DNA of 18,902 nt from Actinobacteria bacterium UBA5976 (GTDB lineage Bacteria; Actinomycetota; Actinomycetes; S36-B12; UBA5976), in the NCBI GenBank assembly GCA_002430405.1, contig DJBM01000052.1, forward strand, positions 28,006 through 46,907. The letters are read 5' to 3'. Each line of letters opens with the position of its first letter. Position 1 is the first letter of the stretch. Both the position numbers and the translations under genes were made by a program. The notes under the pieces were generated by a model. That model was not told where the DNA came from, did not search any database, and saw nothing but the letters and a program-made list of their open reading frames with translations. Positions 8,132-14,696 of the stretch are shown here, in pieces.

Positions 8132-9421
8132 ATGTCGCTTGCACCAATGCAACTTGTCTTATCTGACGAGGAAACTGCCATGCTTGCTGGCGAGCATGGC
8201 GAAGCTGTTGCTATGTGCATGCGAATTATTGTCGGAGTAGCAAAAGCCAATGGCGCCGAAAAACTGATTGAAATTGAATCAGCACATGCAGATGGCACTT
8301 TGTACCATGGCGAAGCGGGTCTGGACTTTACTGAAAAACTCGTCGCACTGGGTGGAAAAGTTAAAGTCAAAACAACTACAAATGTTGGCTCGCTAGATTT
8401 GCTACATCCAACCTTGGTGCACGGCGACGAAATTACGATGGCACATGGCCGCCGACTTATGGATGCCCATATCGCACTTGGTTGTGAACCAACTTGGTCT
8501 TGCGCCCCTTATCAAGCTGGCCATCGCCCAGCTTTTGGAAGCCATGTCGCTTGGGCGGAATCAAATGCCATTGCTTTTGTAAATTCGGTGCTGGGCGCGC
8601 GATCCGATCGTTATGGCGATTTCTTGGATTTATCTGCAGCTGTAACGGGGCGAGTTCCATTCGGCGGGTTGCATCATGATGCAGCGCGCAAGGCCGTCTT
8701 AGTTTTGGATTTCTCAAATATCGATTCCAAAATGTTTTCTGAAGATGCAGCGTGGGCGGCGCTTGGAGTACTTCTTGGAAATAAAGCGGGCACTCGTGTC
8801 GCAGCCATGGTCGGCTTACCAGGTGATTTAGCAGATGGCGGAGTTACTGAGGATCGTCTAAAGGGCATGGGCGCAACCAGCGCCTCTGCGGGTGGTGTGG
8901 GGTTGTTTCACGTTGTAGGTATCACACCTGAAGCACCAACATTGGCAGCCATCGTGGCCCCGAACGCGGAGCACGTTGTCATGACCGCGCAAGATGTGCG
9001 AGAAGCGCGCGATCAACTGAGCACCACAACGAGTGACAAGTTGGACGCAATCAGCCTTGGCACACCACATTTTTCCGTTGACGAATTTCGCGCAGTTGCA
9101 GAGGCAATTGGCGATGGTCCTAAATTCGCCAAGCAAATCGATTTCTACATATCAACTAGTAGAGATGTTTTAGCACGGTCTAAAGATCTTGGATACCTAG
9201 ACGTATTCACTAATGCAGGTGGTCGAGTACTTACGGACACTTGCACATACGTCACTCCAGTATTAAATCAAAATGTCAAAAATGTAATGACTAACTCGGG
9301 CAAATGGGCCTGGTATGCACCAGGGAACCTTGGAATCGATGTAGTGCTCGGTAGTTTGACCGAGTGCGTTGCATCCGCGCGCGCCGGTCGAGTTGTCCGA
9401 GATGAAAGTCTGTGGTCCTAA
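8132..9421 (+). CDS. aconitase X catalytic subunit (DUF521); candidate cis-3-hydroxy-L-proline dehydratase large subunit
   Basis: AcnX enzymes are iron-dependent dehydratases. Characterised bacterial members dehydrate cis-3-hydroxy-L-proline to a pyrroline-2-carboxylate, while archaeal ones act on phosphomevalonate. Conserved blocks: AHADGTLYHGEAGLDF (51-66), NVGSLDLLHP (84-93), PTWSCAPYQ (120-128), WAESNAIAFVNSVLGARSDR (141-160) running into YGDFLD, TGRVPFGGLHH, DTCTYVTPVL (369-378), TNSGKWAWYAPGNLG (397-411) and SLTECVASARAGR (418-430 region). Cys118, Cys124, Cys371 and Cys412 are candidate iron-ligand or active-site positions. At 429 aa it is full length. SD GGAG (8121-8124) precedes the ATG by 7 nt. 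It overlaps the small-subunit gene by 10 nt. No pyrroline-2-carboxylate reductase or proline racemase is nearby, so the substrate is inferred from the family. Confidence 0.87.
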   Translation: MSLAPMQLVLSDEETAMLAGEHGEAVAMCMRIIVGVAKANGAEKLIEIESAHADGTLYHGEAGLDFTEKLVALGGKVKVKTTTNVGSLDLLHPTLVHGDEITMAHGRRLMDAHIALGCEPTWSCAPYQAGHRPAFGSHVAWAESNAIAFVNSVLGARSDRYGDFLDLSAAVTGRVPFGGLHHDAARKAVLVLDFSNIDSKMFSEDAAWAALGVLLGNKAGTRVAAMVGLPGDLADGGVTEDRLKGMGATSASAGGVGLFHVVGITPEAPTLAAIVAPNAEHVVMTAQDVREARDQLSTTTSDKLDAISLGTPHFSVDEFRAVAEAIGDGPKFAKQIDFYISTSRDVLARSKDLGYLDVFTNAGGRVLTDTCTYVTPVLNQNVKNVMTNSGKWAWYAPGNLGIDVVLGSLTECVASARAGRVVRDESLWS

Positions 9422-9849
9422 CAGTGTCAAAAGTACTAATTGGTAAAACCTCGCACCCTGGAGTAGCCGAAGGTGAAGTTTTAGTCCTGACCGAGCCCGT
9501 TTCATTTTGGGGTGGGGTAAATCACCATGGCGAAATTATCGACGTGCACCACGCGCAACACAAAGCAAAAATGACTAACAAAATTCTGGTTATGCCATCC
9601 GGGCGTGGGTCGAGTTCAGCAACTGCGGTTTTAGCCGAGTTAATTCGAACTGGCGATGGTCCATTGGGCATTGTCATGCTGCAATGCGACACAATCTTGG
9701 TAATCGGCGCTCTGGTATCGGCAGAAATTTATGGCATCAGTATGCCGATTGTGGAATTGGCGCAAGCGGAATATGACCAGCTAACTGATGGCATGAATGT
9801 CGCGATTGCTGCGGATTCACAATCCCAAGTTGCAACCGTAACTCTCTAA
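9412..9849 (+). CDS. aconitase X swivel subunit (DUF126); small subunit of the same dehydratase
   Basis: The swivelling-domain partner that closes over the AcnX catalytic subunit; in many bacteria it is fused to DUF521, here it is a separate gene. Hallmarks are a short beta start GKTSHPGVAEGEVLVL, FWGGVNHHGEIID (about 32-44) and the substrate-binding loop PSGRGSSSATAVLAEL (about 62-77) with its Ser triplet. The ending MPIVELAQAEYDQLTDG...A is typical of the family. GTG 9412 overlaps the large subunit by 10 nt; a second in-frame GTG at 9424 would leave a 2-nt gap and give a family-like N-terminus, and neither has a strong SD. Tight coupling indicates stoichiometric co-expression. The family is clear; substrate as for the large subunit. 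Confidence 0.87.
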   Translation: MVLTVSKVLIGKTSHPGVAEGEVLVLTEPVSFWGGVNHHGEIIDVHHAQHKAKMTNKILVMPSGRGSSSATAVLAELIRTGDGPLGIVMLQCDTILVIGALVSAEIYGISMPIVELAQAEYDQLTDGMNVAIAADSQSQVATVTL

Positions 9850-9882
9850 GTTTTGCCTTATTTTTCAACTTCCAAATTGGGG

Positions 9883-9888
9883 TAGAAT
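9883..9888 (+). promoter_or_regulatory. possible -10 element of the FUSC gene
   Basis: TAGAAT preceded by GGGG lies 28 nt before the start. A good -35 is not seen at 16-18 nt. The gene also has a clear SD, AGAAGG at 9904-9909, 6 nt before its ATG, so a short untranslated leader is expected. Weak call. Confidence 0.33.
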
Positions 9889-9915
9889 TAGAAAAAATCA
9901 AGTAGAAGGTAAGTT

Positions 9916-11004
9916 ATGTCCCGGGTTAAGGAATTCTTTACTCCTCGAAATATTGCTGGCAAAAATGTCACAATTTCAGACATTATTGCGGCTCCCTACT
10001 TTCGTCTTGCAGTATTAACAACGATCGCAGGCACCATGGCTTATTTCGTTGGTGCCAATCTGCCAAATGTCTCTGGGATTACTGCCGCAATAACAGCGGT
10101 GGTTTCAGTGCGTCACACATTTCATGACTCTGCCCAGCAAAGTTTTCTCCAGATTATTGGCGTAATAATTGGCGGCACACTTGCATATTTTGTCTCACAA
10201 TTAATCGGGTTTAATTCCGTCATTGTGCTACTCGCAATATTTACCTGCTTTGTTTTGGCGCGACTTTTAAAACTGGGGGAAGAAGGCGCAATTGCGCTAG
10301 TGGTTACCGTAATTTTGGTTGTTGGTCCAAATGTCACCGCAAGCACACTCGAGCAAAGATTGTTCGGTGTCTTGCTTGGTGCAACTTTTGCAACGTTTGT
10401 TTCCTACTTTGTCCGAAAAGGAACACCGCAAGATCGCGCTCTGATGGCAGGCATAGAGCAGTCATATGCAATGTCTGCTTTGCTGAATAGCATCGCAAAA
10501 GCGTTAACGGAAAATGAAGGAAATGTCGATCCAAAGCTAGCCAGAAAGTGGTTAGTACGTGCTGAATTTATTTCAAATGAAATTGATGACATTAAGTCCA
10601 ATGCCAAATCCGCACTGGCTGGTTCAGCGTGGTCACCGGCGATTGATTACGAAGAGACTAAAGCCGTAGTTGCCCAAATTGAATTGACAGAGGCTACTGC
10701 AAGCACGTTGCTTAATATTTGTCGAGAATTAGTTTTAACTTCAGGCAGTTCACACCAGATCCCTGCTTTGCTTGCCAAAGCTCTCGCTGGAGTGCTTAGC
10801 GCAACGGCTGAGGTTATTTCTGATCAAGCCGAAAATGCTGAGGAAAATCCTTCCGATCTACAGCATGAAGAGTTGGATGATTGGCGCGACCAACGCACCA
10901 AAGCAATTGTGCAACTTCGAAATCTAGATGAAACTGCGCCATTGCTTATTGGCGGATCCATTTTGCGAGACGCCGAAAAAATTACTGAAATTTTGAGCGA
11001 CTAA
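9916..11004 (+). CDS. FUSC/aromatic-acid-exporter-like membrane protein
   Basis: A predicted inner-membrane protein of the FUSC/ArAE group, some members of which efflux aromatic acids. Residues about 28-170 form about six hydrophobic helices, including YFRLAVLTTIAGTMAYFVGA, SFLQIIGVIIGGTLAYFVSQ and FGVLLGATFATFVSYFV. GGTLAYF and LFGVLLGA are the repeated small-residue motifs characteristic of the family. Residues 171-362 are a cytosolic, charged helical domain. At 362 aa it is the half-length form with one membrane block. It has its own SD (AGAAGG) and a 66-nt gap after the AcnX small subunit, so it may not belong to that operon. Substrate unknown. Confidence 0.8.
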   Translation: MSRVKEFFTPRNIAGKNVTISDIIAAPYFRLAVLTTIAGTMAYFVGANLPNVSGITAAITAVVSVRHTFHDSAQQSFLQIIGVIIGGTLAYFVSQLIGFNSVIVLLAIFTCFVLARLLKLGEEGAIALVVTVILVVGPNVTASTLEQRLFGVLLGATFATFVSYFVRKGTPQDRALMAGIEQSYAMSALLNSIAKALTENEGNVDPKLARKWLVRAEFISNEIDDIKSNAKSALAGSAWSPAIDYEETKAVVAQIELTEATASTLLNICRELVLTSGSSHQIPALLAKALAGVLSATAEVISDQAENAEENPSDLQHEELDDWRDQRTKAIVQLRNLDETAPLLIGGSILRDAEKITEILSD

Positions 11005-11021
11005 TTCTCGTTAAACACGAT

Positions 11022-11050
11022 TTGGTTACCCGCATTTTCTCGCGTATCCT
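11022..11050 (+). promoter_or_regulatory. promoter of the initiator tRNA gene
   Basis: A -35 TTGGTT (11022-11027) and -10 TATCCT (11045-11050) are separated by exactly 17 nt, placing the transcript start about 5 nt before the tRNA 5' end. This is the best sigma70-like promoter in the window. Confidence 0.6.
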
Positions 11051-11061
11051 TGGAAAACCGA

Positions 11062-11135
11062 CGCGGGGTGGAGCAGCTCGGTAGCTCGCTGGGCTCATAA
11101 CCCAGAGGTCACAGGTTCAAATCCTGTCCCCGCTA
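11062..11135 (+). tRNA. initiator tRNA-Met (CAU)
   Basis: A complete 74-nt cloverleaf: acceptor CGCGGGG (11062-11068) with CCCCGCT (11128-11134), D stem GAGC/GCTC, anticodon stem CTGGG/CCCAG around loop CTCATAA (anticodon CAT at 11096-11098), T stem ACAGG/CCTGT around TTCAAAT, and discriminator A11135. Two hallmarks make it the initiator: an unpaired first position (C1 opposite T72) and three consecutive G-C pairs at the bottom of the anticodon stem. The 3' CCA is not encoded (the genome reads CTA), so CCA must be added enzymatically. It is flanked by its own promoter and a strong terminator, so it is a monocistronic unit. Confidence 0.97.
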
Positions 11136-11137
11136 CT

Positions 11138-11173
11138 AAAAAGAAACGACACCTTCGGGTGTCTTTTCTTTTT
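11138..11173 (+). terminator. rho-independent terminator of the tRNA
   Basis: A 16-bp stem with one mismatch (arms 11138-11153 and 11158-11173) around a TTCG tetraloop. The right arm ends in a T-rich tract (CTTTTCTTTTT). Confidence 0.9.
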
Positions 11174-11190
11174 ATCTAAGTAAGTGAGCC

Positions 11191-11470
11191 AGGATTTGGG
11201 ACGACTGGTTTGCGGGTGTAACCGCAAACCAGGAGGGTTCCTGTCCCCGCTACTAACGAAAATGAGAGTCCTTCGGGGCTCTCATTTTCGTTTTTGGCGG
11301 CTCTAGGATTTGGGAGGAGGCCAGTTTTACTGGCCGACGGTTCCTGTCCCCGCTGTGCCCCCGAATCGCTCCCCGCTGTGCCCCCGAATCGCACTACGCC
11401 AGTTTTACTGGCCGACGGTTCCTGTCCCCATGTGTCCACGGTTCCTGTCCCCGCTGTGCCCACGAGTTTC
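11191..11470. repeat. degenerate array of tRNA-tail-derived and hairpin repeats
   Basis: A non-coding stretch with several interleaved repeats. Unit A is AGGATTTGGGA (11191-11201 and 11305-11315), then a hairpin, then GGTTCCTGTCCCCGCT-like sequence. The tail motif occurs at 11237-11251 (reading GGTTCCTGTCCCCGC), 11339-11354, 11417-11429 (truncated) and 11440-11454. In the first copy it continues for 18 nt identical to the tRNA 3' end (11239-11256 versus 11122-11139). Hairpins: an 11-bp perfect stem 11205-11232, and a 7-bp stem at 11319-11335 whose core recurs within a 32-nt exact direct repeat (11320-11351 and 11398-11429). A 22-nt motif beginning CCCCGCTGTGCCC repeats with period 23 (11348 and 11371), with diverged copies at 11426 and 11449. 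No coding signal on either strand is convincing. Confidence 0.85.
11257..11295 (+). terminator. second TTCG-loop terminator hairpin within the repeat array
   Basis: A 15-bp stem with one T-G pair (arms 11257-11271 and 11276-11290), loop TTCG, then TTTTT (11291-11295). It begins directly after the second copy of the tRNA tail (CTACTAA), as the tRNA's own terminator does after the first copy. Confidence 0.85.
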
Positions 11471-11519
11471 GGGCAATCATGAACTACTTACCGCGCAATA
11501 GATCAATCGCCCGCAGGTC

Positions 11520-11561
11520 AAAAAACAGAAAGCACCGATTTCTCGGTGCTTTCTGTTTTTT
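11520..11561. terminator. bidirectional terminator at the end of the NCS1 operon
   Basis: A perfect 19-bp stem (11520-11538 with 11543-11561) and a 4-nt loop TTTC. An A-run starts the left arm and a T-run ends the right arm, so it can stop transcription from both directions: the minus-strand permease operon (stop codon 9 nt away) and any read-through from the repeat region. Confidence 0.92.
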
Positions 11562-11569
11562 TTGACTTA

Positions 11570-12967
11570 TTACTTGTAACCACCCTTACCAGCTGGCTTG
11601 ACTACGAGCAGAGTAATGATCGCATAAGCTACAGCTGACATAAGCGCAGCCGGCAAAGAAGCTCCCAATATTGGGAATGGTTCCTTCACGGCATACGAGA
11701 TTGGGTTGAGTAGGTAGGTATAGGTTACGAAACCAACCACCATTGCTAGCACCGCTGCAGGATTAAATCCACCCCAATAGCGATAAACCGACTTATTACC
11801 AGTGTCATAGATTCCACGAATACTGATTTTTCCTCTACGGAGTAAGAAGTAATCGATGATCATGATTCCACAAAGTGGAGCAAAGAAAACTCCAATGTAG
11901 GCCACAAAGGTACCAAAGTTATCAAAGACCCAGTTTGGAATTAGGATCCCGATCAAGGCCACTGGCGCGATGGATACTAGCAGTGACTTATTCCATGACA
12001 ACCTTGAAAATGCAGGTACTGCTTTGATGCCTACAGTTGATGCATAAAGCCCAGCGACCGCCGTACCAAGATTTGCCGCGATGATAAACAGCAATGCAAG
12101 TGCGCCAAATAATTGGCCACCTACCTCAGTTAGCCAAGCGGTTGGATCAGAGATGCTAAGCGCCAAAATTGAAGCTAACCCTACGAAGCTAAGGACCGGA
12201 ACCGGAAGTCCCATTCCCAGCATTGAAGGACCTGCCGCAATTGATGGGTTCTTAGCTTGTCGAGTCATGGAACCGATGTAAGGCCACCAAGAAAGCAAGC
12301 TAACTAAACCGATCTCGATTCCGTACTGGAAATCAAGTTGCTTGTCACTAGCGTAAGCAGGTACTGCCGTAGCAAGTGCGTCGCCTTGTCGAATTAGTAA
12401 CATCGTGATTAACCAAATACCAACTGCAACAATCGAAATGAATAACCAAAACGAGACTCGCTCTAGTCCAGTTACGCCCTTCTTCAAAATGATGTAAACA
12501 AATACACATGCAACCACTGTGGCAACCGGTACAACTATCGTTGCTAGATTCTCATCACCAACTCCAAGCACATTTAAGAAGCGTGAAATTGATTTTCCAA
12601 AGAAGATTAGGAGTAGAGAATTCCAGCCAATGATTGACAGGTACTGCAAAGTAACGGTAATCGTCCAACCATTTGTTCCAAACTGAGGAGTTGCAGCCTT
12701 AATGCTGTCAATTCCAAATCGCGTAGAAGTTGGTACAACTGCCAGAGTAACTAACAGCATTCCAATCATTGCGCCTGCCGTCATTGCAAAGAAACCAGGC
12801 CCAATCGGCAGGTAATAGCCAACATATTCGCCAATGATGAAGCACCACGTAGCCGAGGCAGCAACCATCAAAACAATAAATAGTGATCGGCTATTCCAAT
12901 TCCGCTCTTTTGGTGTTAGCGGCCAAGAAGTTTCAACTAATTGTTGATCCAAGCTTTTTTCACTCAT
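11570..12967 (-). CDS. NCS1-family permease (nucleobase:cation symporter-1)
   Basis: A secondary transporter of the NCS1 family, which imports purines, pyrimidines, allantoin, hydantoins, thiamine or related nitrogen heterocycles with H+ or Na+. The 465-aa protein has about 12 hydrophobic helices. NCS1-like marks are the soluble start LTPKERNWNSRSLF, YLSIIGWNSLLL in TM3, LLSWWPYIGSMTRQAKNP after TM6 and the hallmark FFAPLCGIMIIDYFLLRRGK near TM10. I chose ATG 12967-12965 because it overlaps the stop of the upstream small gene by 4 nt (ATGA); seven further upstream codons in frame are not needed. It is third in the ALDH, small-TM, permease operon and ends at a strong terminator. Substrate unknown. 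Confidence 0.88.
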   Translation of the reverse strand: MSEKSLDQQLVETSWPLTPKERNWNSRSLFIVLMVAASATWCFIIGEYVGYYLPIGPGFFAMTAGAMIGMLLVTLAVVPTSTRFGIDSIKAATPQFGTNGWTITVTLQYLSIIGWNSLLLIFFGKSISRFLNVLGVGDENLATIVVPVATVVACVFVYIILKKGVTGLERVSFWLFISIVAVGIWLITMLLIRQGDALATAVPAYASDKQLDFQYGIEIGLVSLLSWWPYIGSMTRQAKNPSIAAGPSMLGMGLPVPVLSFVGLASILALSISDPTAWLTEVGGQLFGALALLFIIAANLGTAVAGLYASTVGIKAVPAFSRLSWNKSLLVSIAPVALIGILIPNWVFDNFGTFVAYIGVFFAPLCGIMIIDYFLLRRGKISIRGIYDTGNKSVYRYWGGFNPAAVLAMVVGFVTYTYLLNPISYAVKEPFPILGASLPAALMSAVAYAIITLLVVKPAGKGGYK

Positions 12968-13137
12968 GCTGACCATCCCACATTCCAACCAATTAGCAGC
13001 GCAACAATCGGCAGAAGTACTCCGGTTCCTAGCACCACGACCCAGTCTTTTCTTTTGAATCCACCCGGGTCATTCGCTGGATTCTCATAATACCTAATGC
13101 GTTCTTCCAGTTCAGCAGGAAGATTTACTTCTGGCAT
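12964..13137 (-). CDS. 57-aa single-TM protein upstream of the NCS1 permease
   Basis: A small protein of unknown function. From ATG 13137-13135 it has a charged cytosolic start (MPEVNLPAELEERIRYYENP), a Pro/Gly/Lys segment (about 21-31) and one hydrophobic helix (about 33-53, VVVLGTGVLLPIVALLIGW), ending WNVGWSA. An SD-rich leader (GGAGAGAGGATAAGGAA) lies right before the start; 31 further in-frame upstream codons look like leader and not protein. Its stop overlaps the permease start by 4 nt (ATGA), a sign of translational coupling and possible 1:1 assembly. Small partner subunits are known for some sodium-solute symporters (for example DUF4212-type), so it may be an accessory subunit of this permease. 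That is inference. Confidence 0.75.
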   Translation of the reverse strand: MPEVNLPAELEERIRYYENPANDPGGFKRKDWVVVLGTGVLLPIVALLIGWNVGWSA

Positions 13138-13175
13138 TTCCTTATCCTCTCTCCTTGATGTGATATTGACATATT

Positions 13176-14696
13176 TCATTTTCCTTCCGAGTAACCTTGA
13201 AAGCTTTCGGAATCTTTGTATGGAAACCACCAGAAGTCTTCAGACTTTGAATCTGGGTCGATCATCGCGAGTTTTGTGTGGCGGAAACTATCAAGTCCTT
13301 CACGTCCGAGTTGACGACCTGATCCCGAAAGTTTTCGTCCACCAAATGGCCCTGCATCATTATCTAGAAGTGGAGCATTGACCCAGACCATGCCAACGTC
13401 AATTTCATTTACTGCTCGCATTGCTTCATCAAGTTGCTTTGTGTAGATGTTCGCACCAAGACCAAAGTCGGAATCATTTGCGAGGGCGATTGCCTCATCA
13501 AGGCTCGAGACTTTACAAATAGGAGCTATCGGTCCAAACGATTCCCCGTGCAAAATATCCATTTCGGGTCTGACATTTGTCAGGACTGTAACTTCTGCAA
13601 AAAAACCATGGTCTAATCCGCTTGGCCTGCCTCCGCCACATTCAACAATGGCTCCCTGTTCGATTGCCCGAGCTAGTATTTTCTCGTATCTATCTCGTTC
13701 GCGTTGGTTAACCATTGGGCCTATGTCGACTTTGTCTAAGCCATTACCAACTCGAATGCCCTTGGCCTCGCTTACTAAAAGTGAAACAAATTCATCATGG
13801 ACATCTTCGTGTACGTAAATGCGTTCGGCTGAGGTGCATACTTGGCCCGCATTTAAAAAGGCAGCGAAGGCGGCACCACGGGCAGCAATTTGAAGGTCAG
13901 CCGAAGGCATCACAATGAATGGGTCATTACCTGAGGTCTCGATCATGTGTGGCTTAAACGTTTCAGCGCATGCCTTTACAACCGCACGCCCAGTTGGAAC
14001 ACTCCCGGTGAAGGCAATCATGTCTATTTTCGGACTCGAAACCAGTTGCTGACCCGCCTCGGCTCCACCCGTGATGCATTGAATTAAACCTTTAGGTAAA
14101 TCGTTGAAGTATTCCATGAATTTTAAAGTGCAAAGACTTGTGTGTTCTGATGGTTTTACAACAACTGCGTTACCAGCAACTAATGCAGCCGCTGCCTCCC
14201 AGCAGAGCAAGACATAGGGGAAGTTGAAGGGCAAAATAATTCCAGCCGTGCCCATTGGTTGCTTTATCGTAAAATGAAATTGTCCTGCTACGGCCGGACC
14301 CAAAACATGACCATTTTCATGGCGACCAACCTCTGCATAATAGTCAATTGCAGTTACTGACCAATCGACTTCATCGCAACTTTCCTTGAAGGTTTTCCCC
14401 ATCTCGCGAGTTAACAACTCAGCAAGCTCAAGACGATTCTTTTTTATCTTTCTCGCAACTTCGTGCATCACTTCAGCACGATGTAATGCTGATTCAGCCC
14501 ACCACTGTTTTTGCGCAACTTTTGCTGCGTCAAAAACTTTATTGATTTCCTCTTCAGTACATTCAGCAACAAATCCGATTTCCACTCCGGTTGCCGGATC
14601 AGTCACTCTAAAAGCCGCAGGCCCTTGGCTTTTATGCTGAGTACCCGCATAAAAGTAGGTTCCACTTAATCTCTCAAACTCTGATACGGCTGACAT
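13176..14696 (-). CDS. NAD(P)-dependent aldehyde dehydrogenase
   Basis: Oxidises an aldehyde to the carboxylate with NAD(P)+. Intact ALDH-superfamily active site: PFNFP with oxyanion Asn158, cofactor-binding KPSEHT (Lys181), FTGSVPTG (229-236), general-base Glu253 in IETSGNDP, and catalytic Cys287 in GQVCTSAER, plus a late ESFGPI motif. The ETSGN sequence replaces the common ELGGK/N around the base. At 506 aa it is normal length. Start ATG 14696-14694 has SD AGGGAG; an in-frame ATG 13 codons upstream lacks one. It is first in the minus-strand operon with the small-TM and permease genes (38-nt gap) and faces the DMGDH-like gene across a 224-bp region, suggesting a shared pathway. Substrate not deducible. 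Confidence 0.93.
   Translation of the reverse strand: MSAVSEFERLSGTYFYAGTQHKSQGPAAFRVTDPATGVEIGFVAECTEEEINKVFDAAKVAQKQWWAESALHRAEVMHEVARKIKKNRLELAELLTREMGKTFKESCDEVDWSVTAIDYYAEVGRHENGHVLGPAVAGQFHFTIKQPMGTAGIILPFNFPYVLLCWEAAAALVAGNAVVVKPSEHTSLCTLKFMEYFNDLPKGLIQCITGGAEAGQQLVSSPKIDMIAFTGSVPTGRAVVKACAETFKPHMIETSGNDPFIVMPSADLQIAARGAAFAAFLNAGQVCTSAERIYVHEDVHDEFVSLLVSEAKGIRVGNGLDKVDIGPMVNQRERDRYEKILARAIEQGAIVECGGGRPSGLDHGFFAEVTVLTNVRPEMDILHGESFGPIAPICKVSSLDEAIALANDSDFGLGANIYTKQLDEAMRAVNEIDVGMVWVNAPLLDNDAGPFGGRKLSGSGRQLGREGLDSFRHTKLAMIDPDSKSEDFWWFPYKDSESFQGYSEGK

Noticed and set aside
8132..9421. Classical aconitase or isopropylmalate isomerase, or a ring-opening amidohydrolase
   Set aside because: The conserved blocks and the adjacent DUF126 gene are those of aconitase X; the [4Fe-4S] Cys spacing of ordinary aconitases and amidohydrolase motifs are not seen.
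11191..11256. A second, degenerate tRNA gene
   Set aside because: Only the tail matches the tRNA. There is no D arm, anticodon arm or matching 5' acceptor strand; a simple hairpin occupies the place of the cloverleaf.
11348..11460. A CRISPR array
   Set aside because: The repeats are tandem or irregularly spaced, the unit lengths are unequal, there are no constant-length unique spacers and no cas genes in the window.
11176..11463. A minus-strand open frame of 95 codons with the peptide GQEPSASKTG twice
   Set aside because: It is the reverse reading of the non-coding repeat array, crosses two terminator hairpins and has no SD. The peptide repeats simply mirror the DNA repeats.
11062..11470. 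An integrated prophage or genomic island bounded by attL/attR at the tRNA
   Set aside because: The tail copies are only about 100-320 bp apart and no integrase or cargo gene lies between or beside them. At most this is a scar.
12968..12988. A longer NCS1 start seven codons upstream
   Set aside because: The ATG at 12967 gives an ATGA overlap with the upstream gene and a family-like N-terminus, so the extension is unnecessary.
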